The position numbers and the translations under genes are program-made. This document shows positions 37,213 through 45,742 of a stretch of 64,000 bases of DNA, piece after piece; position 1 is the first letter of the stretch, and every line of letters starts with the position of its first letter. The stretch lies in NCBI GenBank assembly GCA_900542475.1, contig UQNO01000002.1:1-64000 (forward strand). Reading direction: 5' to 3'. Source of the DNA: an uncultured Bacteroidota bacterium (lineage in GTDB: Bacteria > Bacteroidota > Bacteroidia > Bacteroidales > F082). A model generated the notes under the pieces. That model ran no database searches and was not told the DNA's origin. It was given only the letters and a program-made list of their open reading frames with translations.

Positions 37213-38740
37213 CGTCGTTTCGAGTTTGTTGTCATCGTCATTTCGAGCCTGTAATCCCGTCATTTCGAGCTTGTCACCTCCGTCATTTCGAGCTTGTCGA
37301 GAAATCTACAGCTATCGGGTGCTCATGGACACTTGTCAGTCGTAGTTTTCTCCACTTCGCTCCTCTTCGTTCCGCTTCGGTCGAAATGACGGATTGAATG
37401 CTGTCATTTCGAGTTTGTCCCTGCCGTCATTTCGAGCTTGTCGAGAAATCTACAGCTATCGGGTGCTCATGGACTTTCGTTAGTCGTAGATTTCTCCACT
37501 TCGCTTCACTTCGTTCCGCTCCGGTCGAAATGACGAGTTGAATGCCGTCATTTCGAGCTTGTCACTGCCGTCATTTCGAGCTTGTCGAGAAATCTACAGC
37601 TATCGGGTGCTCATGGACTTTCGTTAGTCGTAGATTTCTCCACTTCGCTTCACTTCGTTCCGCTCCGGTCGAAATGACGGATTGAATGCTGTCATTTCGA
37701 GCTTGTCCCTGCCGTCATTTCGAGCTTGTCGAGAAATCTACAGCAACCGAGTGCTCATGGACATTTGTCAGTCGTAGTTTTCTCCACTTCGCTCCGGTCG
37801 GTCGAAATGACGGATTGAATGCTGTCGTTTCGAACATGTCTCTATCGTCATTTCGAGCTTGTCGAGAAATCTACAGCTATCGGGTGCTCATGGACTTTCG
37901 TTAGTCGTAGATTTATTCACCGGAGGTGAATGCTTTCGCTTCGTTCAGGTCCCCGCTTCGCTCCGGTCGAAATGATGGGTTGAATGCTGTCATTTCGAGC
38001 TTATGACTCCGTCATTTCGAGCTTGTCGAGAAATCTACAGCTATCGGGTGCTCATGGACTTTCGTTAGTCGTAGATTTCTCCACTCCGCTCCATTTCATT
38101 CCGCTCCGGTCGAAATGACGGATTGAATGCTGTCATTTCGAGTTTGTCCCTGCCGTCATTTCGAGCTTGTCACTGCCGTCATTTCGAGCTTGTCGAGAAA
38201 TCTACAGCTATCGGGTGCTCATGGACTTTCGTTAGTCGTAGATTTCTCCACTCCGCTCCATTTCGTTCCGCTCCGGTCGAAATGACGGGTTGAATGTTGT
38301 CGTTTCGAGCTTGTCACTGCCGTCATTTCGAGCTTGTCGAGAAATCTCCTGCAACCGAGTGCTCATGGACTTTCGTTAGTCGTAGATTTCTCCACTCCGC
38401 TCCATTTCATTCCGCTCCGGTCGAAATGACGGATTGAATGCTGTCATTTCGAGCTTGTCCCTGCCGTCATTTCGAGCTTGTCGAGAAATCTACAGCTATC
38501 GGGTGCTCATGGACATTTGTCAGTCGTAGATTTATTCACCGGAGGTGAATGCTTTCGCTTCGCTCAGGTCTCCACTCCGCTCCGGTCGAAATGACGGATT
38601 GAATGCTGTCATTTCGAGCTTGTTTCTGCCGTCATTTCGAGCTTGTCGAGAAATCTACAGCAACCGAGTACTCATGGACTTTCGTTAGTCGTAGATTTCT
38701 CCACTCCGCTCCATTTCATTCCGCTCCGGTCGAAATGACG
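37213..38740 (-). repeat. Array of about ten interspersed palindromic repeat units
   Basis: 1.5 kb made almost entirely of units of about 130-165 bp with the loop GCTATCGGGTGCTCATGGAC. Two or more units have the ATTCACCGGAGGTGAAT variant (near 37916 and 38536). All units share one orientation. The right end lies inside the 3' end of the WbpD-like gene. No gene is visible; the short frames crossing it (for example near 37686 and 38603) translate the repeat. Confidence 0.92.
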
Positions 38741-39288
38741 GATTGTCTTAATATGTTATTACTCAATATATATTCTCTACCACATTGGCATTTCAAATCT
38801 TTCCCCAACTTCTTTCCGCATTCGCAAACCCAGCCAGTCTGTTTTGCCGGCACTCCAGTCATCAAGGCATAATCCGGAACGTCTTTTGTGACCACTGCGC
38901 CTGCGGCTATCATCGCGCTCTTTCCGATGGTGTGTCCGCAAACGACAGTGCAGTTGGCTCCTAACGACGCACCTTCTTTTATCAAAGTCTTTGCATAAAC
39001 GCCGTTTGCCGGAAAATGCGCCCGTGGTGTCACGACGTTGGTGAACACGCAACTCGGACCGCAAAACACCTTGTCTTCAATCTCCACTCCCTCATACACC
39101 GACACGTTGTTCTGAATCCTAACGCCGTTTCCTATCTTTACATTGTTCCCGATATTGACATTTTGTCCTAAAGAGCAGTCATTGCCTATCACGGCTCCTT
39201 TCTGTATATGGCAGAAATGCCATATTTTGGTGCCGTTGCCAACGACAGCTCCTTCGTCTATATAACTCGATTCGTGTTTAAAAAACAT
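38716..39288 (-). CDS. Hexapeptide N-acetyltransferase, WbpD/WlbB-like, with repeat-encoded tail
   Basis: Predicted 190 aa. A left-handed beta-helix of hexapeptide repeats (I-W-H-F-C-H-I-Q-K-G-A-V-I-G, then G-A-S-L-G-A-N-C-T-V-V-C-G-H) is followed by a small C-x-C...C-x-C zinc-ribbon-like extension (V-C-E-C-G-K and K-C-Q-C-G-R). It transfers acetyl to the 3-amino group of UDP-sugar uronic acids. The last eight or so residues (I-S-T-G-A-E) and the stop come from the flanking repeat. The start overlaps the nagB stop (TAATG). Confidence 0.88.
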   Translation of the reverse strand: MFFKHESSYIDEGAVVGNGTKIWHFCHIQKGAVIGNDCSLGQNVNIGNNVKIGNGVRIQNNVSVYEGVEIEDKVFCGPSCVFTNVVTPRAHFPANGVYAKTLIKEGASLGANCTVVCGHTIGKSAMIAAGAVVTKDVPDYALMTGVPAKQTGWVCECGKKLGKDLKCQCGREYILSNNILRQSVISTGAE

Positions 39289-40079
39289 TATAAATTGTCT
39301 TTTTCAATGTCTTTGAAATAGTTCACGGTGCCGACTTTAAGTTCCTCTGTCGCTGCGTCGTCACATACTATTATGCCTTTCGGGTGCATCTGCAATGCGC
39401 TGACGGTGCAGAGATGGCATACGCCGCCTTCGATGGCTGCCGCCAAGGCGCGAGCTTTGTTGTGGCCGTTGGCGAGAATCATAACCTCGTCGGAATCCAT
39501 CACGGTGCCTACACCCACTGTCAAGGCTGTCTTTGGCACCTTGTCGATGTCGTTCTCGAAGAAACGCGAGTTGGCGATTATGGTGTCTGTCGTCAAAGAC
39601 TTCACTCTTGTGCGCGATGTCAGCGACGAGCCCGGCTCGTTGAAGGCGATATGACCGTCAGGGCCGATGCCGCCCATGAAAAGATGAATGCCGCCATAAC
39701 TTTTGATTTTAGCTTCATAGCGCGCGCATTCGGCATCGAGGTCTTCCGCGTTTCCGTTCAAGATGTTCACGTTTTCTTTCTTGATGTCAATATGTTTGAA
39801 AAAATTATTCCACATGAATGAGTGGTAGCTCTCCGGATGGTCTTCAGGGAGATTGACGTATTCGTCCATGTTGAATGTCACTGTGTTGGAGAAAGAAACC
39901 TTGCCGGCTTTGTAAGCCTCTATGAGGCATTTGTAGGTCCCGACAGGTGTTGAGCCTGTGGGCAATCCGAGTATGAAAGGTTTCTTGTCGGTCGGATTGA
40001 ATTCGTTGATTCTGCGGACGATATGATTTGCCGCCCACTGTGACATTTTCTCGTAAGATGGTTCAATAATTACTCTCAT
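39288..40079 (-). CDS. nagB: Glucosamine-6-phosphate deaminase
   Basis: Predicted 263 aa. It has [12 protein letters not shown] (about 38-49), N-M-D-E-Y (catalytic Asp, about 71) and [16 protein letters not shown] (about 134-150). It interconverts GlcN-6-P and Fru-6-P, which links central metabolism to amino-sugar supply. The stop overlaps the WbpD-like start by 1 nt, and the DUF4954 gene lies 20 nt upstream, so the three form one unit. Confidence 0.95.
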   Translation of the reverse strand: MRVIIEPSYEKMSQWAANHIVRRINEFNPTDKKPFILGLPTGSTPVGTYKCLIEAYKAGKVSFSNTVTFNMDEYVNLPEDHPESYHSFMWNNFFKHIDIKKENVNILNGNAEDLDAECARYEAKIKSYGGIHLFMGGIGPDGHIAFNEPGSSLTSRTRVKSLTTDTIIANSRFFENDIDKVPKTALTVGVGTVMDSDEVMILANGHNKARALAAAIEGGVCHLCTVSALQMHPKGIIVCDDAATEELKVGTVNYFKDIEKDNL

Positions 40080-40099
40080 TGTATACGTTTTTGTAGATT

Positions 40100-42307
40100 T
40101 TATTTAATTAATTCTCTCGCGTCGGAAATCATTTTCAACGCTTTTTCTGTCTCTTTTTTGATTTGTTTGACGAAACTGTTGTCTTCAAGTTTCCCTTTCA
40201 CGGCATCACGCTCTTCAAGATTGCGGAATGTCGAGTTGAGCACGCTGTTTTCGTAGTCTTTCTTCCTGGATATATAGACTTGGTCGCAGACATATTTCAG
40301 GATTCTTTCGCCCTTGTTGAGAGCGTCGGCGAAGATTTCTTTTGTAAGGCGAGGACATTTGTTATAAATGAACCTCAAGGCTTGATAGCAGTGCAACAGT
40401 TTGTCTAACGGATACTTGTCCCACAAGTCGTTGTAGCGTTTGTGAATGTCGTCCCAGCTGTCGAGCGTGCCGTCGCAGATGTCGTCGATAAGTCTTTCCA
40501 CATCGTCTTCTGTCATGAGTTGACCGCCTAAATTTATCCATTCGCGCTGACGGATGTTGGTAAGATGTTTGCACATCTGGTCAAACGTTTCGTTGGTATT
40601 AACCGTCACGTAACAGACGAGGTTTTTCATCGCATAGTAGATAATCATGTCTTCGTAAGCGTGATAAGCCTCGTAAGGTTTGAGAATCACCACCTTGCGA
40701 TGAGATTTCTCCATGTCTTCGCCGAGAACTTCAAGACCTTTTACAACGTCTTTGTCTCCGTTAAGTATTTTATGGCCGAGTTCACGCAGAGTGTAGTATT
40801 CTTGTTCCGGGTTTTCGCCTTTTGAGCGGAGATAGGCTTTAGCCGTCCACACTTCAAGGAGCTTGCGTCCTGCTATGACCTCTTCCATGGTATCTGGTGC
40901 AAATGTCTCGAACTCGATGTTTTGGACACGATGCAGACGCTTGTCTCTTTTTTGATATTTAGAGGTGTTGCGTGCTATGGCGTACATATTATACATCCAC
41001 CAGTAGGCTGGCATCACCTCGAGTTGGTCCTTGTAGATGTTGTTGTTCACCAATGAGAATGGCAACTTGATGTTCATCTCGTTAGGATAATCGGCTTTTG
41101 AGAGGAGCGTGAACGATGCGAACTTCGACGAGTGCTTGACGCTTGAGCAGAGGCCTGCCCAGAATCCGCGTTTCACCAGAATCTCGCCGTCGGTTGCACG
41201 GCTGTTGTGGTTGGAGCCCAAGGTCGCGCCGGCTGCCATATTGCTCTGCCCCATCACACAGGCGGCGATGAGGAAGGAGTTGTTATGGTGCTGCTCGTGT
41301 GCCGGGAAAATCAAGTTGTTCAGCACCTCGCAGCATGAGATTGTCGAGTTGTCGCCCAACACTGAATAAATGACGCGCGCGCCGTATTTCAGATTGCAGT
41401 TGTCGCCGATGACGAAACGTGTTGCCACGACCGAATAGAAGATATGACAGCCGTAGCCCACTATGCCGTTGACTAAAATCACGCCTTCACCGATTTGTGT
41501 TGGCTCCTCATCAGATGAATTGATGGTGATGTTTTTCAGTTTGTTGGCACCTTTGATGTAGCAGCATGACCCGATTTTAGCGTCTTTGATAATCCAGGAG
41601 TTCTTGATGACGCTGCCTTTGCCGATTGTGCCGTAATAACCTCTGCGGCTGTCGAATGATTTCTGTGTGATTTCGAATAATCTGTCCTGAAGCTTCTTGA
41701 TGTCGGCGTATTTTGCCCAAAGATAAGCGTCTGCGGTAATCATTCCGTCGAAAGGCAGGACTTTGCGTCCGCCGGCTTCGTTCATCAACTCAAGCCATAT
41801 TCGTACATCTTCGGACTCGCCGTCTTTCAAAATGCCGTTGCCGAATTTGGAGTGGTTGGTGCACGATACTTCATGAACGTTGAAAAGTACACAACAATCT
41901 CCGATAATATAATTCGCAATGTAATGCACGTCGTGAATGGCGACGAAATCGCCAATGTCACAGGAAATAATAGTGCTGTCGGTAATACCGCACGTCATCT
42001 TCAAGTCGTGATACTGAAGCACCACGTGTTTGATGGCCCCGATTCGCACTAAACCGTAAAAACGGTTGTTTTTCACAAGACTGGTGTCGAAATCGTCGGT
42101 CACCAGGATGGTATCCCAACTAGTTGCCGTGTTGCTGTTCTTCACAAGACACTCAATCTCGTTGGAACGCAAATGGCGCCAAGTGTTTTTGGGTTTATCG
42201 ACTTGTATGTTTCTGAAATAGTATTCGTCGATGTTTTCGTGGAGATACTTTTTGTCGATGAAGTTCTCGTAAATACTTTCGTAAGGTAGGATTGTTACTT
42301 TTTCCAT
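40100..42307 (-). CDS. DUF4954 family protein (beta-helix)
   Basis: Predicted 735 aa. The central half (about 200-450) is a left-handed beta-helix-like stretch ([27 protein letters not shown]) as in sugar-nucleotide acyl- or nucleotidyltransferases. The C-terminal third is helical. It matches DUF4954, a conserved Bacteroidota/Spirochaete family of unproven function. Its position before nagB and wbpD suggests a role in amino-sugar metabolism. Confidence 0.85.
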   Translation of the reverse strand: MEKVTILPYESIYENFIDKKYLHENIDEYYFRNIQVDKPKNTWRHLRSNEIECLVKNSNTATSWDTILVTDDFDTSLVKNNRFYGLVRIGAIKHVVLQYHDLKMTCGITDSTIISCDIGDFVAIHDVHYIANYIIGDCCVLFNVHEVSCTNHSKFGNGILKDGESEDVRIWLELMNEAGGRKVLPFDGMITADAYLWAKYADIKKLQDRLFEITQKSFDSRRGYYGTIGKGSVIKNSWIIKDAKIGSCCYIKGANKLKNITINSSDEEPTQIGEGVILVNGIVGYGCHIFYSVVATRFVIGDNCNLKYGARVIYSVLGDNSTISCCEVLNNLIFPAHEQHHNNSFLIAACVMGQSNMAAGATLGSNHNSRATDGEILVKRGFWAGLCSSVKHSSKFASFTLLSKADYPNEMNIKLPFSLVNNNIYKDQLEVMPAYWWMYNMYAIARNTSKYQKRDKRLHRVQNIEFETFAPDTMEEVIAGRKLLEVWTAKAYLRSKGENPEQEYYTLRELGHKILNGDKDVVKGLEVLGEDMEKSHRKVVILKPYEAYHAYEDMIIYYAMKNLVCYVTVNTNETFDQMCKHLTNIRQREWINLGGQLMTEDDVERLIDDICDGTLDSWDDIHKRYNDLWDKYPLDKLLHCYQALRFIYNKCPRLTKEIFADALNKGERILKYVCDQVYISRKKDYENSVLNSTFRNLEERDAVKGKLEDNSFVKQIKKETEKALKMISDARELIK

Positions 42308-42339
42308 TTTTTTTCAATAATCGGGATTAAATCAATTTT

Positions 42340-43473
42340 TTATCTGCCAGCATACATTGACTCGTAATACTTTTCGTATTCGCCGGAAGTGATGTTGTCC
42401 ATCCATGCTTGGTTGTCGAGATACCACTTCACTGTTTTTTCTATGCCTTCCTCGAACTGCAGACTTGGTTCCCAGCCCAGTTCTCTTTGCAGTTTCGATG
42501 AGTCGATGGCATATCTCATGTCGTGTCCGGCGCGGTCTGTCACGTAAGTGATGAGATTCATGTCCTCGCCTTCTTTTCTGCCCAGAAGTCTGTCAACAGT
42601 GTTGATGACGACTTTGATGATGTCGATGTTTTTCCACTCGTTGAATCCTCCGATGTTGTATGTCTCGGCTATCGTTCCTTTATGGAAAATCAAATCTATG
42701 GCTCTTGCGTGGTCTTCGACATATAACCAGTCGCGCACGTTTTCTCCCTTCCCGTAAACTGGAAGAGGTTTTTTGTGACGGATATTGTTGATAAACAGAG
42801 GGATAAGTTTTTCCGGAAACTGGTATGGACCGTAGTTGTTCGAGCAGTTCGTCACTATGACGGGCATTCCGTAGGTGTCGTGGAAGGCTCTCACGAAGTG
42901 GTCGGAGCTTGCTTTTGACGCCGAATATGGTGAATGCGGCATGTATTTCAAATCTTCTGTAAAAAACTTGTTTCCGTATGCCAAATGGTGTTTTCCCGAC
43001 GACGCTTTCGTGGTGAACGGAGGCTTGATGCCTTCTGGATTTGTCATTTCCAACGCACCGTACACTTCGTCGGTCGAGATATGATAGAAACGCTTGCCTT
43101 CCCATTTCTCGGGCAGGTTTTCCCATGTCAGCTTTGCAGCCTGGAGAAGGCTCAAAGTGCCCATGACATTGGTCTGTGCGAATGTGAAAGGGTCTTTTAT
43201 GGAACGATCGACATGGCTCTCGGCAGCGAGGTGAATAACACCGTCAACGTTGTGTTTCTTGAAAACATCCATTATCGTCCCGAAGTCGCATATATCCGCC
43301 TTCACGAAGGTATAGTTGGGTTTGCTTTCTATGTCTTTCAAGTTGGCAAGGTTTCCTGCATACGTCAGTTTGTCGATATTAATGATATGATAATCAGGAT
43401 ATTTATTTACAAAAAGTCTTACCACATGGCTTCCGATGAAGCCTGCGCCTCCGGTGATGATGATGTTTTTCAT
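42340..43473 (-). CDS. rfbB: dTDP-glucose 4,6-dehydratase
   Basis: Second step of dTDP-L-rhamnose synthesis. From the ATG at 43473, 377 aa. It has T-G-G-A-G-F-I-G-S-H (about 6-15), S-T-D-E-V-Y-G (about 134) and the Y-x-x-x-K of S-P-Y-S-A-S-K. The start overlaps the rfbD stop (ATGA), so the upstream in-frame ATG at 43488 is less likely. Confidence 0.95.
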   Translation of the reverse strand: MKNIIITGGAGFIGSHVVRLFVNKYPDYHIINIDKLTYAGNLANLKDIESKPNYTFVKADICDFGTIMDVFKKHNVDGVIHLAAESHVDRSIKDPFTFAQTNVMGTLSLLQAAKLTWENLPEKWEGKRFYHISTDEVYGALEMTNPEGIKPPFTTKASSGKHHLAYGNKFFTEDLKYMPHSPYSASKASSDHFVRAFHDTYGMPVIVTNCSNNYGPYQFPEKLIPLFINNIRHKKPLPVYGKGENVRDWLYVEDHARAIDLIFHKGTIAETYNIGGFNEWKNIDIIKVVINTVDRLLGRKEGEDMNLITYVTDRAGHDMRYAIDSSKLQRELGWEPSLQFEEGIEKTVKWYLDNQAWMDNITSGEYEKYYESMYAGR

Positions 43474-44324
43474 AGTTTGCCGATGCATTTTTTTAACGAC
43501 TCCTTCCAGTGTGGAATCGTGATGTTTAACTTGTTTTTAATTTTCGTTTTGTCAAGGACGGAATAGCTGGGACGTTTCACTTTGCTCGGAAATTCGTCGC
43601 TATGGCAAGGCTGTATGTCGCATACGTTGCCGCTAAACTCACATATTTCCTTTGCGAAGTCATACCAACTTGTAACTCCCTCATTACTATAATTATATAT
43701 ATCTTCTACGTTGTCAAATCGTCTCTCTTTTATGACTTTGAAAATGACATTTGCAAGGTCCAAGGCGTATGTCGGGGTGCCGATTTGGTCGAAAACAACG
43801 CTCAATTTATCCTTTTCGGAAGTCAGTTTGCGCATTGTTTTCACGAAGTTGTTTCCAAATTCGCTGTAAAGCCATGCCGTCCTTATTATGATGTGTCTGC
43901 ATCCGATGTGCCTGACGGCGTTTTCGCCTTTGAGTTTTGTCATGCCATAAACGCCTGTCGGGTTGGGTTGTTCTCTTTCGGTGCGCGGAGTGTTCCCCTC
44001 GTTGCCGCCAAACACATAGTCTGTGGAGATATGAATGAGAGTGGCGTCGTTGTCTTTGCAAACTCTCGCCAAATACTCAACAGCTTTGGCGTTAAGGAGT
44101 TCCGCTGCCGCCGCATCGTCTTCCGCTTTTTCCACATTGGTGTATCCCGCACAGTTGACGATTATATTTATGTCATTGTCTTTCACACATTTGTCTATTG
44201 CCTCCGGGTCGGTGATGTCGAGTTCTTCCACATCTGTGAATATATATCTGTCCGCGCTTCCTTTGGAAACTATCCGCATCTCGTTGCCGAGCTGACCATT
44301 GGCGCCTGTTATCAGTATATTCAT
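43470..44324 (-). CDS. rfbD: dTDP-4-dehydrorhamnose reductase
   Basis: Last step of dTDP-L-rhamnose synthesis, 284 aa from the ATG at 44324. It has T-G-A-N-G-Q-L-G (about 6-13), N-C-A-G-Y-T-N-V-E-K-A-E (about 63-74), S-T-D-Y-V-F-G (about 104) and the Y-x-x-x-K of G-V-Y-G-M-T-K. One base separates it from rfbC. Confidence 0.95.
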   Translation of the reverse strand: MNILITGANGQLGNEMRIVSKGSADRYIFTDVEELDITDPEAIDKCVKDNDINIIVNCAGYTNVEKAEDDAAAAELLNAKAVEYLARVCKDNDATLIHISTDYVFGGNEGNTPRTEREQPNPTGVYGMTKLKGENAVRHIGCRHIIIRTAWLYSEFGNNFVKTMRKLTSEKDKLSVVFDQIGTPTYALDLANVIFKVIKERRFDNVEDIYNYSNEGVTSWYDFAKEICEFSGNVCDIQPCHSDEFPSKVKRPSYSVLDKTKIKNKLNITIPHWKESLKKCIGKL

Positions 44325-44325
44325 T

Positions 44326-44886
44326 TTATTTTTCAAAAACAAATGGGGAATTAAAATCTTTAAATAAAGGATGATGTTTGTCTTTTTCCGACAAGATGAT
44401 GTCTTTTTCCGGTATTAACCAGTTGATATTCAGGTCGGTGTCATTCCATTGCAAAGCGCCTTCGCTTTGCGGAGCGTAGTAGTTGTCGCATTTGTAATGA
44501 AAAACGGCGGTCTCGCTCAAAACGGAGAAACCGTGGGCAAAGCCATGTGGTATGAAGAGCATTCTATGGTTTTCTTCGCTCAATTCGTATGCGATGTGTT
44601 TTCCGTATGTCGGCGAGCCTTTGCGAATATCGACGGCTACGTCGAGCACGCGACCTCTCACACAACGCACCAGTTTCGCCTGGGCGAAAGGGGGCAGCTG
44701 AAAATGCAGACCTCTCAACACTCCGTAACAAGACTTCGATTCGTTGTCCTGCACAAAAACAGTGTCGCCGACCTTCTGGCAAAACTCTCTTTGTGAAAAC
44801 GACTCAAAAAAATAGCCTCTCTCGTCACCAAACACTCTCGGCTCGATGACAATCACTCCTTCGATATCCGTTTTAATAACTTCCAT
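44326..44886 (-). CDS. rfbC: dTDP-4-dehydrorhamnose 3,5-epimerase
   Basis: Cupin-type epimerase of the rhamnose route, 186 aa from the ATG at 44886. It has F-x-D-E-R-G-Y-F-F-E-S, R-G-L-H-F-Q (catalytic His), D-V-A-V-D-I-R-K-G-S-P-T-Y-G and F-I-P-x-G-F-A-H-G-F. A longer frame to 45006 crosses the promoter, so it was not used. Gene order rfbC-rfbD-rfbB; rfbA is not in the window. Confidence 0.95.
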   Translation of the reverse strand: MEVIKTDIEGVIVIEPRVFGDERGYFFESFSQREFCQKVGDTVFVQDNESKSCYGVLRGLHFQLPPFAQAKLVRCVRGRVLDVAVDIRKGSPTYGKHIAYELSEENHRMLFIPHGFAHGFSVLSETAVFHYKCDNYYAPQSEGALQWNDTDLNINWLIPEKDIILSEKDKHHPLFKDFNSPFVFEK

Positions 44887-44912
44887 TTCTCTATGGGAAA
44901 ATAAATAACCTG

Positions 44913-44920
44913 CAAAATTA
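44913..44920 (-). promoter_or_regulatory. -7 box (TAATTTTG) for rfbCDB
   Basis: Minus-strand match 27 nt before the rfbC ATG; it supports the ATG at 44886. Confidence 0.5.
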
Positions 44921-44995
44921 CATAATGTGGAATTATTATCAAAGGAAAAAATGAAAAAATTTCCAACCTCCAATCTCATACTCCAAACTTTTTCG

Positions 44996-45003
44996 TAATT
45001 TTG
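44996..45003 (+). promoter_or_regulatory. -7 box (TAATTTTG) for tsaB
   Basis: Lies 18 nt before the ATG at 45022; divergent from the rfbC promoter. Confidence 0.5.
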
Positions 45004-45021
45004 CAAAAAATTGGAAAAACA

Positions 45022-45735
45022 ATGATTCTTTGTTTGGAAACTGCTACTCCGTCATGTTCGGTGGCTCTTGTTCATAACGGCGAGATTTTGGCTTGCGAGG
45101 AGGATTCGAAAGGTCAAAACCACTCTGAAAAAATCACTTTTTTCATCGATTCTGTGATGAAGGAGGTTGGTGTCGCTTACAATCAACTCGATGCTGTCGC
45201 TGTCAGCATGGGTCCTGGCTCTTACACGGGTCTCCGCATTGGCGTGAGTACAGCCAAGGGTGTCTGCTACGCGGTTTCCAAGCCGTTAATCGCGGTGGAC
45301 ACTTTGCATGCGATGGCGTTTGGAGGCTCGTCGGTCGTTTTGAGCGAGGTGGAGAAATCTCGTGCTGCCGGAAACAAAATATTAATCCCTATGATTGATG
45401 CTCGTCGCATGGAAGTTTACGCTGCGATTTTTGACGAAAACATCAATAAAATCAAGGATACCGAAGCCGTCATCATTGATGAGCGCTCATTTGCGGATTT
45501 GAAACAGAATCACCATTTGTATCTTTTTGGCGACGGCGCTGACAAATGTGCCGGGATTTTCAAAAACGACGATAAAATCACTGTTGTCAATGATTTTTGT
45601 TGTTCCGCTCGATATATGAATACTATTGCACAACAAAAATTCAATAATAATGATTTTGTCGATGTGGCGTATTTCGAGCCGTTCTATCTCAAGGATTTCG
45701 TCCCGGGAACTCCAACAGTCAAGGGATTGAGATAG
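45022..45735 (+). CDS. tsaB: tRNA threonylcarbamoyladenosine biosynthesis protein TsaB
   Basis: Predicted 237 aa. It begins L-C-L-E-T-A-T-P-S-C-S-V-A-L and has M-G-P-G-S-Y-T-G-L-R-I-G-V (about 67-79), both typical of TsaB. It is a scaffold of the TsaBDE complex that makes t6A37 in tRNAs reading ANN codons. It is tail to tail with the alpha-2-macroglobulin gene (7-bp gap). Confidence 0.93.
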   Translation: MILCLETATPSCSVALVHNGEILACEEDSKGQNHSEKITFFIDSVMKEVGVAYNQLDAVAVSMGPGSYTGLRIGVSTAKGVCYAVSKPLIAVDTLHAMAFGGSSVVLSEVEKSRAAGNKILIPMIDARRMEVYAAIFDENINKIKDTEAVIIDERSFADLKQNHHLYLFGDGADKCAGIFKNDDKITVVNDFCCSARYMNTIAQQKFNNNDFVDVAYFEPFYLKDFVPGTPTVKGLR

Positions 45736-45742
45736 CCGGAAG

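Noticed and set aside
37213..38740. Regular repeats that might be a CRISPR array
   Set aside because: Units are 110-165 bp and palindromic throughout, with conserved loops instead of unique 30-40 bp spacers. There is no cas gene in the window.
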